Shown here: positions 55,146 to 64,000 of the stretch, in pieces
How the letters are laid out: the number at the start of each line of letters is the position of its first letter
Numbering within the stretch: position 1 is the first letter of the stretch
Source: Virgibacillus sp. MSJ-26
GTDB lineage: Bacteria > Bacillota > Bacilli > Bacillales > Amphibacillaceae
Length of the DNA stretch: 64,000 nucleotides
NCBI RefSeq assembly: GCF_018918075.1
Contig: NZ_JAHLPW010000005.1
Location: 1 to 64,000, forward strand
Reading direction: 5' to 3'
The notes under the pieces: generated by a model
The model's input: the letters and a program-made list of their open reading frames with translations, nothing else
The model's database searches: none
Told to the model about the DNA's origin: nothing
Translations under genes and position numbers: made by a program

Positions 55146-56789
55146 CTATAAACCGGTGTATTCTCCAAATTCATCCCTTAATACATTACAAATTTCTCCA
55201 ACTGAAGCATAGACTTTGACAGCATCTAAAATATACGGTATTAAGTTAGTTTTTTCATTTTTAGCATGTTCGCGTATTGTGACCAAGGCCTTTTCTACAG
55301 CCTCTTGGTCTCGTTTTTTGCGAATATTATCGAAACTATCAACTTGAGCTTTTTCCAGCTTTTCATCTACTTTTAATAGATCTGGGTTAACCTCTTCATC
55401 GAGTTTAAATTCATTTAAACCGACAATTATTTCTTCGCCACTTTCAATTTTCTTCTGAGTGTCATAAGCTTCATGCTGTATTTCACGTTGCATAAATCCT
55501 TCTTCCACGGCTTGAACTGCTCCACCTATTTCTTCAATTCTATCAAGATATGCTTCAATCTCTTCCTCGATTTTATCAGTTAATTCCTCAACGAAGTAAG
55601 AGCCCCCCAAAGGATCGACTGTATCTGCCACCCCACTCTCGTGAGCGATGATTTGTTGGGTTCTTAAAGCAATCCGTGCTGATTCTTCAGTTGGCAGAGA
55701 TAAAGCTTCATCCCTCGAATTGGTATGTAGACTTTGAGTTCCACCCATCACTGCCGCGAGCGCTTGCAATGTTACTCTAACAATATTATTATCTGGCTGT
55801 TGAGCCGTTAATGTTGATCCTCCTGTTTGAGTATGAAAACGTAATTTCCAGCTCTTTGGATTTTGAGCTTTGTATTTATCCTTCATCAGCTTTGCCCAAA
55901 TACGTCTAGCTGCTCTGAATTTAGCTATCTCTTCAAAAAAGTTATTATGAGCATTAAAGAAAAATGCTAGACGTGGAGCAAATGAGTCAATGTCTAATCC
56001 AGATTCTAGAGCTGCATCCACATACGCCATCCCATTTGCTAGTGTAAAAGCAGCTTCTTGAACAGCTGTTGAGCCAGCCTCGCGTATATGATACCCAGAA
56101 ATACTAATAGTGTTGAATTTGGGAACATAAGACTGACAATATTCGAATATATTGGTAATTAAGCGCATTGACGGTTTAGGTGGAAATATATAAGTACCTC
56201 TAGCAATGTATTCTTTTAATATATCATTTTGGATAGTCCCTGTTAGCTCTTCTACAGGAACACCCTGTTTTTCCCCAACCGCAATATACATACAAAGTAA
56301 AATAGAAGCAGGTGCATTGATCGTCATTGATGTGCTCACTTTATCAAGTGGTATATTATCAAGTAGTTGTTCCATATCATGTAACGTATCTATAGCCACT
56401 CCTACCTTACCGACTTCACCTTCTGCCATTAAATCATCAGAATCATACCCAATTTGTGTAGGTAAATCAAAAGCAACTGATAAACCTGTTTGTCCTTGAT
56501 CTAACAGATATCTGAAACGTTTATTAGTTTCAGACGCTGAACCAAATCCAGCATATTGCCGCATAGTCCAAAAACGGCTTCGGTACATAGTAGGCTGAAT
56601 TCCTCGTGTGAAAGGATATGTATCAGGGAAGCCTAATTTTTCATTATATTCTGTATCACCCTTAGGGTAATACAGTCGCTCAACTTCAATATCAGACGAT
56701 GTTTTGAAACTATCTTTTCGTTCGGGGAAGCGTTGTTGCGTTTTTTCTACCGTTTGCTTCCACTTTTGTTCTTGTTCCCGAGTGTTCAT
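55146..56789 (-). CDS. Methylmalonyl-CoA mutase, catalytic subunit
   Basis: 547-residue TIM-barrel subunit without its own B12 domain, which is encoded by the next gene. Substrate-side motifs [20 protein letters not shown] (with Tyr where P. shermanii has Tyr89) and [12 protein letters not shown] (with the CoA-carboxylate Arg207 equivalent) favour methylmalonyl- over isobutyryl-CoA. Other marks are [15 protein letters not shown] and [10 protein letters not shown]. The ATG at 56789 has GGAGGA ten bases upstream; the longer open frame is not supported. A cre-like site lies upstream. Confidence 0.92.
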   Translation of the reverse strand: MNTREQEQKWKQTVEKTQQRFPERKDSFKTSSDIEVERLYYPKGDTEYNEKLGFPDTYPFTRGIQPTMYRSRFWTMRQYAGFGSASETNKRFRYLLDQGQTGLSVAFDLPTQIGYDSDDLMAEGEVGKVGVAIDTLHDMEQLLDNIPLDKVSTSMTINAPASILLCMYIAVGEKQGVPVEELTGTIQNDILKEYIARGTYIFPPKPSMRLITNIFEYCQSYVPKFNTISISGYHIREAGSTAVQEAAFTLANGMAYVDAALESGLDIDSFAPRLAFFFNAHNNFFEEIAKFRAARRIWAKLMKDKYKAQNPKSWKLRFHTQTGGSTLTAQQPDNNIVRVTLQALAAVMGGTQSLHTNSRDEALSLPTEESARIALRTQQIIAHESGVADTVDPLGGSYFVEELTDKIEEEIEAYLDRIEEIGGAVQAVEEGFMQREIQHEAYDTQKKIESGEEIIVGLNEFKLDEEVNPDLLKVDEKLEKAQVDSFDNIRKKRDQEAVEKALVTIREHAKNEKTNLIPYILDAVKVYASVGEICNVLRDEFGEYTGL

Positions 56790-56824
56790 TGTTATAATTC
56801 CTCCAAACAATAATAAAGTTTTTA

Positions 56825-56838
56825 TGATAGCGGTTGCA
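56825..56838. promoter_or_regulatory. cre-like (CcpA) site upstream of methylmalonyl-CoA mutase
   Basis: TGATAGCGGTTGCA matches cre (TGWNANCGNTNWCA) at all but one fixed position. Its reverse strand overlaps a possible -35 TTGCAA; an 18-base spacer then leads to TATTAT. Position would fit repression by glucose, but the promoter itself is a weak guess. Confidence 0.45.
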
Positions 56839-56915
56839 ATCCGACAAATAAAACTTGTCTGATCCTTCGTTTCACGTTAAAATAAGGTTAGATATGCTGA
56901 TTGAGGGGGATTTTA

Positions 56916-57056
56916 ATGTCTACAAAAAAGCAAAAACAAAAGTATGTTCCAAGAAGGAAGTCTAAACGTGAAAAGCGTATGAAAGTTGCTATTTATGTTA
57001 TGGTTGCTGCTATGTTGCTATCTTTATTTACCAGTGGGCTTGCGTTTTTAATATAA
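56916..57056 (+). CDS. Small membrane protein, Prli42-like (DUF4044)
   Basis: 46 residues: a strongly basic head (MSTKKQKQKYVPRRKSKREK) and one C-terminal hydrophobic helix, AIYVMVAAMLLSLFTSGLAF. The layout and the YxMxxAMLxS...G pattern resemble Prli42, the membrane anchor of the Listeria stressosome, though the head here is longer. GAGGGGG precedes the ATG. It is divergent from the mutase operon, with a terminator after it. The name is tentative; the small gene itself is well supported. Confidence 0.7.
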   Translation: MSTKKQKQKYVPRRKSKREKRMKVAIYVMVAAMLLSLFTSGLAFLI

Positions 57057-57073
57057 ATAATATGTATTGTAGA

Positions 57074-57113
57074 TTAAGACCTAATTACAATTGTAATGAT
57101 GGTCTTTTTTATT
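57074..57113 (+). terminator. Terminator of the Prli42-like gene
   Basis: Stem AAGACC / GGTCTT enclosing a palindrome TTACAATTGTAA, followed by TTTTATT. Confidence 0.65.
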
Positions 57114-57134
57114 AGATTAAAGATAAAGCCTTCT

Positions 57135-57178
57135 AATAAAATGAGGCTGACCCCCAATCTGTGAGACAGCCTCATCAA
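57135..57178 (-). terminator. Terminator of brxB
   Basis: Minus-strand stem ATGAGGCTG / CAGCCTCAT with a 17-base loop and TTTTATT tail. Confidence 0.75.
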
Positions 57179-57192
57179 TTTACAATCTATCC

Positions 57193-57624
57193 TTATACTT
57201 CTTCACAATGTTCTTCAAAAATATTTTGGAGCTTAGTTATAACATCCATAGCAGTAAAGCCTTCAATATCATGGCGTTCTAACATTGTAACGATTTTACC
57301 ATCCTTTAAAAAAGCAAAAGATGGAGATGATGGTGGATAACCTTCAAAGTAAGTACGGGCTTCTTCCGTCGCTTCGCGGTCTTGTCCAGCAAACACAGTT
57401 ACTAAATGATCTGGTCGTTTATCATAATGGATTGAATTAGCCGCGGCCGGGCGAGCTACACCACCTGCACAACCGCAGACTGAATTGATCATAACAAGGG
57501 TTGTTCCATCTCGTTTCAGCGCCTGATCAACATCTTCTGGTGTCTTCAACTCTTCGTATCCAGCTTCTCTAATGTCTTGACGGGCAACATCTACAACATC
57601 GTTCATAAATATATCGAAGTCCAT
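57193..57624 (-). CDS. brxB: Bacilliredoxin BrxB (YqiW)
   Basis: Removes bacillithiol from S-bacillithiolated proteins. 143 residues of the DUF1094 thioredoxin-fold family, with the CGC active site in [17 protein letters not shown]. subtilis YqiW/BrxB has the same CGC motif and a similar length (145). It lies downstream of bkdB as in B. subtilis, 116 bases away, with its own terminator. AAGGAGATG ten bases before the ATG. The BrxA/BrxB choice rests on synteny. Confidence 0.92.
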   Translation of the reverse strand: MDFDIFMNDVVDVARQDIREAGYEELKTPEDVDQALKRDGTTLVMINSVCGCAGGVARPAAANSIHYDKRPDHLVTVFAGQDREATEEARTYFEGYPPSSPSFAFLKDGKIVTMLERHDIEGFTAMDVITKLQNIFEEHCEEV

Positions 57625-57740
57625 GTAAAGTCATCTCCTTAAAGTAGATTTGAAACATTTTAAGCCTTCTAACTTATAATTTTAGCTTACCAAGTTTATT
57701 CATGAATTTCAATTTTTACAAATTGGATTTCGAGCATAAT

Positions 57741-59015
57741 TTAATAAACGTTAGTGGTGGCTGAATTAATATTTTCTAGAATTTCTTTAAGTCTTGCTAG
57801 AAATTGACCGCATACGAGCCCGTCAAGCACACGATGATCCAGAGATAAAGAGAGGTTCACCATATCTCTTGCCGCAAACATATCATTCATAATGACTGGA
57901 CGTTTAACAATTGATTCCACCTGTAAGATAGCCGCTTGCGGATGATTAATCACACCCATCGAAGAGATGGAGCCAAATGACCCTGTATTATTGACAGTAA
58001 ATGTTCCACCTTCCATATCACTTTGAGTTAGTTTACCATCTCTAGCTTTAGATGCCAGCTCATTAATGTCTTTCGCAATTCCTTTAATGCTTTTTTCATC
58101 AGCATGTTTAATGACCGGAACAAACAATTCTTGTCCCTTCGCTACTGCAATCGATAGATTAATATTTTTCTTTTGGATGATCTTGTCTTCTGCCCACATA
58201 CTATTTAATTGTGGGTATTCTTTTAATGTTTGAGCAACAGCCTTTACAAAGAATGCAAAGAACGTCAAATTGAATCCTTCTTTTTCTTTAAATTCACCTT
58301 TAATTTGGTTACGATACTTAACAAGATCTGTCACATCAACTTCAACTGTCATCCAAGCATGTGGAATTTCTGTTTTGGATTTGACCATATTATTGGCAAT
58401 AGCCTTTCTAACACCCGTAACTGGAATTTCAACGTCTCCATCTTGGACTGGAGGAGCAGACTTACTCACCTGTTCAACGCTTCGTTTCGGTGACGTATCT
58501 TTAACTGGCTCTGTTGGCATTTCTGTTTTGGCTACTTTTTTAGGTGTTTCGCCCGATTTAATGATTCTCTCAATATCTTTCCGACTGATGCGACCACCTT
58601 TACCTGTCCCATCGACTTGTTCTAAATCAATATCGTTTTCTTGAGCCATTCTCAGTACCGCTGGAGAATAACGCTTTTTCATAGACTGGTCTTCCGGTTT
58701 TGACTGGGAAACTTCTGTCTTCGAAATTTCTTCTCTTTTATCCGAACCATCAGATGTTTCGGTTGGCTCCTGACTTCCCTCAGTTTTGATATAGCACATG
58801 AGATCCCCAACAGCTATTGTTTCACCTTCACTAGCAACAATTTCTGTAATTGTTCCAGCAATAGATGTGGGGACTTCAGCATTTACTTTATCCGTCATAA
58901 TTTCTGCTATGGGATCGTATTTATTAACTTGATCCCCTTCTTTAACAAGCCACGAACTAATCGTTCCTTCAGTAACACTTTCTCCAAGTTGCGGCATAGT
59001 GATTTTTTCAGTCAT
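57741..59015 (-). CDS. bkdB: Branched-chain 2-oxoacid dehydrogenase, E2 (dihydrolipoyl acyltransferase)
   Basis: Core acyltransferase of the BCKDH complex, 424 residues (same as B. subtilis BkdB). An N-terminal lipoyl domain (3-78, lipoyl-lysine in EIMTDKVNAEVP), a linker, a peripheral subunit-binding domain (about 117-155, YSPAVLRMAQENDIDLEQV) and the catalytic domain with HRVLDG near the C-terminus. The ATG at 59015 follows AAGGAGG; the longer frame lacks support. Last gene of the operon; no clear terminator follows. Confidence 0.95.
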   Translation of the reverse strand: MTEKITMPQLGESVTEGTISSWLVKEGDQVNKYDPIAEIMTDKVNAEVPTSIAGTITEIVASEGETIAVGDLMCYIKTEGSQEPTETSDGSDKREEISKTEVSQSKPEDQSMKKRYSPAVLRMAQENDIDLEQVDGTGKGGRISRKDIERIIKSGETPKKVAKTEMPTEPVKDTSPKRSVEQVSKSAPPVQDGDVEIPVTGVRKAIANNMVKSKTEIPHAWMTVEVDVTDLVKYRNQIKGEFKEKEGFNLTFFAFFVKAVAQTLKEYPQLNSMWAEDKIIQKKNINLSIAVAKGQELFVPVIKHADEKSIKGIAKDINELASKARDGKLTQSDMEGGTFTVNNTGSFGSISSMGVINHPQAAILQVESIVKRPVIMNDMFAARDMVNLSLSLDHRVLDGLVCGQFLARLKEILENINSATTNVY

Positions 59016-59032
59016 TTGTAAACCTCCTTCAT

Positions 59033-60016
59033 TCAAAATTCCGCGAGTTCGCGCATAGCGTGTTCAACTTTATCTGGATTAATCATAAAATATTTCTCCA
59101 TTGGAGGAGAGTATGGCATAGCAGGCACATCTGGTCCGGCCAATCTCTGAACTGGTGCATCAAGGTCAAACAGACAATTTTCTGAAATTATAGCTGCCAC
59201 TTCACCGATAATACTACCCTCCTTGTTATCTTCAGTGACTAATAATACCTTTCCAGTTTTAGAAGCAGCTTCGATAATCGCTTCTTTATCAAGTGGGTAT
59301 ACAGTTCTTAAATCAAGAATATGAGCGTCAATTCCTTCTTCAGCTAGTTTTTCAGCTGCTTGCAAAGCAAAATGAACACCAATACCGTAAGTAATAACTG
59401 TTATATCCGAACCCTCTCGTTTCACATCGGCTTTTCCAATTGGTAGAACATAATCATCTTCAGGCACTTCCCCTTTAAGTAAACGGTAAGCACGCTTATG
59501 TTCAAAAAATAGGACTGGATCATTATCTCGAATCGCCGCTTTTAATAATCCTTTAGTATCGTAGGGGGTGGAAGGCATTACAATTTTCAAACCAGGTTGA
59601 TTTGCAAATACAGATTCAACCGATTGAGAGTGATAAAGAGCTCCATTTACGCCACCACCATATGGCGCTCTAATAGTAATAGGACAATTCCAATCATTAT
59701 TAGAGCGGTATCTAATCTTAGCAGCTTCAGAAATAATTTGGTTCACAGCAGGCATAATAAAGTCTGCAAACTGCATTTCTGCCACAGGACGCATACCATA
59801 CATAGCAGCGCCAATGCCCACACCCGCAATAGCTGATTCAGCTAATGGTGTGTCTAAAACTCGTGCTTCACCGAACTCATCATAAAGACCATCTGTTGCT
59901 CTAAACACGCCACCTTTTTTTCCAACGTCCTCTCCAAGTACAAAAACTTTTTCATCACGTTGCATTTCTTCTTTTAAAGCTGTTGTAACAGCTTGTATAT
60001 AAGTCATAATTGCCAT
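59033..60016 (-). CDS. bkdAB: Branched-chain 2-oxoacid dehydrogenase, E1 beta
   Basis: E1 beta subunit (327 residues). Transketolase-type Pyr domain with FVLGEDVGKKGGVFRATDGL and EMQFADFIMPAVNQI, and C-domain with DLRTVYPLDKEAI. Works with BkdAA on the 2-oxoacids of Val, Leu and Ile to feed branched-chain fatty-acid synthesis and catabolism. GAGGGGA nine bases upstream. 15-base gap after bkdAA. Confidence 0.95.
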   Translation of the reverse strand: MAIMTYIQAVTTALKEEMQRDEKVFVLGEDVGKKGGVFRATDGLYDEFGEARVLDTPLAESAIAGVGIGAAMYGMRPVAEMQFADFIMPAVNQIISEAAKIRYRSNNDWNCPITIRAPYGGGVNGALYHSQSVESVFANQPGLKIVMPSTPYDTKGLLKAAIRDNDPVLFFEHKRAYRLLKGEVPEDDYVLPIGKADVKREGSDITVITYGIGVHFALQAAEKLAEEGIDAHILDLRTVYPLDKEAIIEAASKTGKVLLVTEDNKEGSIIGEVAAIISENCLFDLDAPVQRLAGPDVPAMPYSPPMEKYFMINPDKVEHAMRELAEF

Positions 60017-60031
60017 AAGTACGTCCCCTCC

Positions 60032-61024
60032 CTACTCTTCATATACATATTTCAATGTTGATTCCGCCTCTGGATATGGTGCATTTTCTGCATATTCAGT
60101 AGCATCATTGACAATGTCATCAATTTCATCTGTAATTTGCTTTGCTAAATCTTCAGTTAGGACACCAGCTTCTTCCAAATATTTTTTGAAGACTAATATA
60201 GTATCTTTTTTCTTCGCTTCTTCTAATTCAGCACTTTCACGATATAAACGATCGTCATCATCACTTGAATGGGCAGTTAACCGATCTGTCATCGCTTCGA
60301 TTAATGTTGGTCCACCTCCATCTAAAGCACGCTCTCTCGCTTCTTTAACAACTTCATACACCGCGAGTGGATCATTTCCATTAACTGTTAAACCTGGCAT
60401 ACCGTAAGCTTGGCCTCGGTCAGCAACGCTTTTTGCTGCGACTTGTTTCTCAAGTGGGACTGAGATGGCATATTTATTGTTTTCCACCATAGTAATAACC
60501 GGTAATTGATGGACACCTGCAAAATTAAGGCCTTCATGGAAATCCCCTTGGTTTGATGACCCCTCTCCAAGTGTTACAAAAGAAACAATGTTTTGTTTCT
60601 CCATTTTTGCTGCTAACGCTACACCTACTGCATGGGGAAGCTGCGTTGTAACTGGAGAAGAACCAGTCAAAATCCTATTTTTCTTTTGTCCGAAATGTCC
60701 AGGCATTTGACGGCCGCCTGAGTTTGGGTCCTCAGCTTTAGCAAAAGCAGATAACATTAATTCTCTCGCCGTCATTCCAAAGGCTAAAACCACACCTACA
60801 TCTCGGTAATACGGAGCTGTATAATCAACATCTCTATTTAGAGCAAATGACGCACCTACTTGAGCACCTTCTTGCCCTTGACATGAGATAACAAACGATA
60901 GTTTGCCCGCCCTATTTAAAAGCCACATTCTCTCATCTAACTTTCTTGAAAGCAGCATCGTTTTATACATTTCTATGACATCTTCATCTTTCAAACCTAA
61001 TGCTTTATGACGATTAGTAGTCAT
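60032..61024 (-). CDS. bkdAA: Branched-chain 2-oxoacid dehydrogenase, E1 alpha
   Basis: ThDP-binding E1 alpha subunit, 330 residues (same as B. subtilis). The ThDP-magnesium motif is GEGSSNQGDFHEGLNFAGV...VENNKYA (GDG-X-N type), and RDVGVVLAFGM lies near 75-85. GGAGGGA precedes the ATG. The bkdAA-bkdAB-bkdB order is as in B. subtilis. Confidence 0.95.
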   Translation of the reverse strand: MTTNRHKALGLKDEDVIEMYKTMLLSRKLDERMWLLNRAGKLSFVISCQGQEGAQVGASFALNRDVDYTAPYYRDVGVVLAFGMTARELMLSAFAKAEDPNSGGRQMPGHFGQKKNRILTGSSPVTTQLPHAVGVALAAKMEKQNIVSFVTLGEGSSNQGDFHEGLNFAGVHQLPVITMVENNKYAISVPLEKQVAAKSVADRGQAYGMPGLTVNGNDPLAVYEVVKEARERALDGGGPTLIEAMTDRLTAHSSDDDDRLYRESAELEEAKKKDTILVFKKYLEEAGVLTEDLAKQITDEIDDIVNDATEYAENAPYPEAESTLKYVYEE

Positions 61025-61047
61025 AATAAGTTCCCTCCTTTATTTGA

Positions 61048-62469
61048 TTAACCATGAATTTGTTTTCCATCAACAGCAAGTGCCGCTTCACCCATAACCT
61101 CAGATAATGATGGATGAGGATGTATTGTTTGGGATATTTCCCAAGGGGTAGCATCAAGTACTTTTGCTAGACCTGCTTCAGAAACCATATCAGTAACATG
61201 AGGTCCCACCATGTGTATACCTAGTAAATCTTCTGTCTTTTTGTCCGCTATCACTTTAACAAATCCTTCAGAGTCACCATGGACTAGGGCTTTCCCTATC
61301 GCTTTAAAAGGAAATTTTCCTACCTTGATTTCAAAACCCTCTTCTTTGGCTCGCTCTTCTGTTAAGCCAACGCTAGCAATCTCAGGATTTGAATAGACAC
61401 AACTTGGAATATTATTATATTCAATTGGGTCTGGAGCTTTATTTGCGATTGATTCAATTGCCACAATTCCTTCGTGAGAAGCCACATGAGCAAGCTGCAT
61501 GCCACCGATGACATCACCAATAGCGTATATATGTGATTCCTTTGTTTGATACAAGTCATTTGTTTGTATGACACCATTTTCAACAATGATATCTGTATTA
61601 TCAAGACCGATATTATTTATATTCGCTTCTCTTCCAATCGAAACGAGCATCTTATCAGCTTGGTAGATCTCTTTACCGTCAGCCATTTCAACTTCAATGG
61701 AAATTCCCTTGTCTTTCTTAAGTGTGTCATCTAGCACTTTAGCATTTTTCACAAAGGTTATACCTTTTTTCTTTAGAAGTCTCTCAACCTCTTTCCCAAT
61801 CGCTTCGTCTTCTGTAGGTAGGATGCGATCCAGGTATTCAATCACAGTAACTTCCACACCGAAATCGGCCAACATGGATGCCCATTCAATACCTATAACG
61901 CCCCCGCCAACGATAACGATAGAAGATGGCAGCTCCTGCATTTCTAAGGCTTCATCTGAAGATAAGACATATTCTCCATCATATTCTAGACTACCTAAGA
62001 TTCTTGGACGTGAACCAGTAGCGATAAGAACATTCTTAGGTACAATCATGGTGTTTTCTTCCCCTGATTCGTACTCAATGGAGATAGTTCCTGCTACAGG
62101 AGAAAAGATGCTAGGCCCTAAAATTCGACCATACCCATTAAATACATCTATCTTACCTTTTTTCATTAAGCCTTGTACACCTTGATGCAGGGTTCTTATG
62201 ATACTATCTTTCCTCTCTTGGACCTTTCCAAAATTTAATGACACCTCTGAAGTATCAATTCCATACTGAGCAGCTTCTTTCGTCTGCTTATAAACTTCGG
62301 CACTTCTGAGCAAGGCCTTTGAAGGAATACATCCCCGATGCAGGCATGTTCCTCCTAATTTTGATTTCTCTACGATAGCAACCTGTAATCCGAGCTGTGC
62401 TGCGCGAATAGCGGCTACATAACCACCTGTTCCTCCACCAAGGATGACTAAGTCGTAATCTTTACTCAC
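61048..62469 (-). CDS. lpdV: Dihydrolipoyl dehydrogenase (BCKDH E3)
   Basis: Flavoprotein that reoxidises the lipoyl groups of BkdB. 473 residues (474 in B. subtilis LpdV). FAD turn [10 protein letters not shown], redox cysteines in [16 protein letters not shown] turn [11 protein letters not shown] and the catalytic His-Glu pair in [13 protein letters not shown] are all intact. The start is read as GTG 62469, eight bases after AAAAGGAG; a GTG three codons upstream touches that site. The start overlaps the end of buk by eight bases. Confidence 0.94.
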   Translation of the reverse strand: MSKDYDLVILGGGTGGYVAAIRAAQLGLQVAIVEKSKLGGTCLHRGCIPSKALLRSAEVYKQTKEAAQYGIDTSEVSLNFGKVQERKDSIIRTLHQGVQGLMKKGKIDVFNGYGRILGPSIFSPVAGTISIEYESGEENTMIVPKNVLIATGSRPRILGSLEYDGEYVLSSDEALEMQELPSSIVIVGGGVIGIEWASMLADFGVEVTVIEYLDRILPTEDEAIGKEVERLLKKKGITFVKNAKVLDDTLKKDKGISIEVEMADGKEIYQADKMLVSIGREANINNIGLDNTDIIVENGVIQTNDLYQTKESHIYAIGDVIGGMQLAHVASHEGIVAIESIANKAPDPIEYNNIPSCVYSNPEIASVGLTEERAKEEGFEIKVGKFPFKAIGKALVHGDSEGFVKVIADKKTEDLLGIHMVGPHVTDMVSEAGLAKVLDATPWEISQTIHPHPSLSEVMGEAALAVDGKQIHG

Positions 62470-63559
62470 TTGCTTCACTCCTTTTAGAGTATATTTTTGG
62501 TTCTTCTATTTGTTGTAAGACTCTTAAAGTTCCTTCAGTTAGCGCTTGGAGTTCATCTTCACCAGGATATACCAGAACATCGGCAATCCAATTGATACGG
62601 GTTGATATCATTTCGACAAAAGTTTTCCCATAGGCTAAGCCACCAGTTAACACGATAGCATCAATTTCCCCTTGACAAACTGTACTCAAGGCACCAACTT
62701 CTTTGGCTATTTGATAAGCCATGGCGTCATAAACCTCTTTTGCCTTTTCATCACCCTGTGCAATTCTTTGTTCCACCTCAATAGCGTCATTTGTGTTAAG
62801 ATAAGCCATTAAGCCACCTTGCCCTACAAGCTTTTTCATTACTTCATCTATATAATATTGACCTGAAAAGCAGAGTGAGACAAGATCCCCAACTGGAATG
62901 GTTCCGGCACGTTCTGGTGAAAAGGGACCGTCACCATGTAGGCCATTATTAACATCTACCACTTTTCCGTGATGATGCATACCTACAGTTATCCCACCAC
63001 CCATATGTACAACAACCAGATTGATATCTTCGTATAACTTGTCTAACTCTCTAGCGGCTCTTCTTGCTACGGCTTTTTGATTTAAAGCATGAAAAATACT
63101 TTTCCTAGGAATTTCAGGTACACCAGAATAGCGGGCAATGTCATGCATCTCATCAACTACAACTGGGTCAACGATATAGGCTGGTATATTAAGATTAAAA
63201 GCAATTTCGTAAGCAATAATCCCCCCAAGATTGGAGGCATGATTCCCGTTGTAACCTAATTTAAGATCTTCTAGCATAGGTTCATTAACAACGTAAGTAC
63301 CACCTTCTATTGCTCGAACCAAGCCTCCTCTGGCACACACAGCGTCTAACTTTGAAATACTGATTCCTTCATAGTCTAAATGATCGAGAATCACTTTTTT
63401 CCTGAAATCATATTGATCAATTATCCTGTAATACTCCGTTAATTTCGTTTTATGATGGCGGATTGTTTTTTCGAAAATACATACTTCATTATTAAAAACA
63501 CCAATTTTAGTAGATGTTGATCCAGGATTAATAACTAAAATTCTAAAGGTCTTTTGCAC
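62462..63559 (-). CDS. buk: Butyrate kinase
   Basis: Acetokinase-family enzyme that, with Ptb, converts acyl-phosphates to acids with ATP formation. 365 residues (363 in B. subtilis). ASKHA phosphate motifs: [17 protein letters not shown] near the N-terminus, [15 protein letters not shown] and [13 protein letters not shown] start at 63559 with GGAGG seven bases upstream. It lies between bcd and lpdV; ptb, if present, lies outside the window. Confidence 0.95.
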   Translation of the reverse strand: MQKTFRILVINPGSTSTKIGVFNNEVCIFEKTIRHHKTKLTEYYRIIDQYDFRKKVILDHLDYEGISISKLDAVCARGGLVRAIEGGTYVVNEPMLEDLKLGYNGNHASNLGGIIAYEIAFNLNIPAYIVDPVVVDEMHDIARYSGVPEIPRKSIFHALNQKAVARRAARELDKLYEDINLVVVHMGGGITVGMHHHGKVVDVNNGLHGDGPFSPERAGTIPVGDLVSLCFSGQYYIDEVMKKLVGQGGLMAYLNTNDAIEVEQRIAQGDEKAKEVYDAMAYQIAKEVGALSTVCQGEIDAIVLTGGLAYGKTFVEMISTRINWIADVLVYPGEDELQALTEGTLRVLQQIEEPKIYSKRSEASE

Positions 63560-63580
63560 GACCCAACCTCCATAGGAAGC

Positions 63581-64000
63581 CTATCTGCGGCTTAAGATAT
63601 GATGTTCATTAAGTAAGAATTGGTTTCTAGATTCTTTCATTGACCTTATACGCTCTTCCGCCATTCGATCTGCAGCTATTGCAGTCGGTATATTTTCTTT
63701 CCTAGATATTTCAAAAACATTTAATAAAATATCGTAAATTTCTTCTACTTTTTTCATGGCACGGTCTTGATTGTAGCCGACAAGTTCATCAGCAACATTG
63801 ATGACACCACCTGAGTTAATAACATAATCAGGAGCATAGACAATCCCTTTTTCGTGGATAATGTCACCATGTTTGGCAGTTTTTAATTGATTATTTGCAG
63901 AGCCCGCTATGACTTTTGCTTTTAAAACTGAAAGAGTTTCATCATTTAATGTAGCTCCTAATGCACATGGTGAGTAAATATCACAGTCTACAGAGTATAT
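63581..64000 (-). CDS. bcd: Leucine dehydrogenase, C-terminal part (partial)
   Basis: The last 139 codons of an amino-acid dehydrogenase that deaminates Leu, Val and Ile to 2-oxoacids, the first step feeding BkdAA/AB. The visible part starts with [20 protein letters not shown], followed by [13 protein letters not shown], typical of the NAD domain of the Glu/Leu/Phe dehydrogenase family. It ends HILSRR. The start is outside the window. The gap to buk is 21 bases, so it belongs to the bkd operon. Confidence 0.93.
   Translation of the reverse strand: MYSVDCDIYSPCALGATLNDETLSVLKAKVIAGSANNQLKTAKHGDIIHEKGIVYAPDYVINSGGVINVADELVGYNQDRAMKKVEEIYDILLNVFEISRKENIPTAIAADRMAEERIRSMKESRNQFLLNEHHILSRR

Noticed and set aside
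1..64000. CRISPR arrays, tRNA/rRNA genes, prophage, toxin-antitoxin, restriction or other defence systems
   Set aside because: No short regularly spaced repeats, clover-leaf-like or rRNA segments, and no gene products of those types were recognised; all large genes have ordinary Bacillaceae assignments.
57741..64000. Novel metabolic cluster in the bkd region
   Set aside because: Order bcd-buk-lpdV-bkdAA-bkdAB-bkdB is the standard B. subtilis operon with all catalytic motifs intact.

Overview
The window looks like a core chromosomal segment from a low-GC, endospore-forming member of the Bacillaceae, of the Virgibacillus / Oceanobacillus / Lentibacillus type. Gene content and order follow the Bacillus subtilis ypfD-cmk ... 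resABCDE ... spmAB-dacB ... scpAB ... lysA-spoVA-spoIIA ... deoB-xerD-fur-spoIIM ... nudF ... bkd segment, with many local losses. Almost every gene lies on the minus strand. The plus-strand exceptions are ansA, two tiny membrane-protein genes and a three-gene glycerophosphodiesterase / RNase Z / aldehyde dehydrogenase cluster. No CRISPR array, phage, toxin-antitoxin or recognisable defence system was found. The genus assignment is inference from synteny and repeat type.

Layout. 1-114: probable end of an insertion sequence. 235-9322: ypfD, cmk, the c-di-GMP receptor motI (apparently frameshifted), the germination pair sleB-ypeB, prsW, ansA (plus), glutamate dehydrogenase and the adaptor mecB. 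9472-13008: ypbB-recS-ypbD and a small membrane protein. 13117-13337: a GC-rich dispersed repeat ending in a perfect DnaA box. 13417-22465: resABCDE (cytochrome c maturation and redox control), rluB and spmAB-dacB (spore core dehydration and cortex). 23022-24405: scpAB (condensin). 24574-26269: two tiny ORFs, ribT, a mini site-2 protease homologue and ppiB. 26412-33571: lysA, a reduced spoVA locus (AA, AB, AF only), spoIIAA-AB-sigF and dacF. 33695-38879: pdp-punA-deoB nucleoside salvage, xerD, yqzK and fur. 39041-42921: spoIIM, yqxK, nudF and polYB. 43422-47593: yqjP homologue, GDPD, rnz and ALDH. 47818-51457: UvrA paralogue and polYA. 51597-56789: peptidase yqjE, then an acyl-CoA carboxyltransferase, a B12-domain/epimerase fusion and methylmalonyl-CoA mutase. 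57193-64000: brxB and the bkd operon, ending in a partial leucine dehydrogenase.

How the genes work together. One theme is sporulation and germination: SpoIIAA/AB/SigF, SpoIIM, DacF, DacB, SpmAB, SpoVA proteins, SleB/YpeB and a YjcZ-like peptide. Stage-specific promoters can be read by eye: a near-perfect SigH promoter before spoIIAA, a SigE-like one before dacB and a SigK-like one before the YjcZ-like gene. A second theme is branched-chain acid catabolism. The bkd operon gives acyl-CoAs, and the mutase cluster carries propionyl-CoA towards succinyl-CoA; cre-like CcpA sites lie before the mutase and before glutamate dehydrogenase. A third is DNA damage tolerance: two Y-family polymerases, a UvrA paralogue and an EndoQ-like nuclease, with a LexA box before polYB.

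The most unusual observations are: (i) three copies (one core-deleted) of a dispersed element with terminal inverted repeats and a conserved self-complementary core; (ii) the GC-rich repeat with a DnaA box; (iii) a one-base loss in an A tract that disrupts motI; (iv) a single polypeptide joining the mutase cobalamin domain to methylmalonyl-CoA epimerase; (v) a spoVA locus lacking AC, AD and AE. No wholly undescribed system could be demonstrated.
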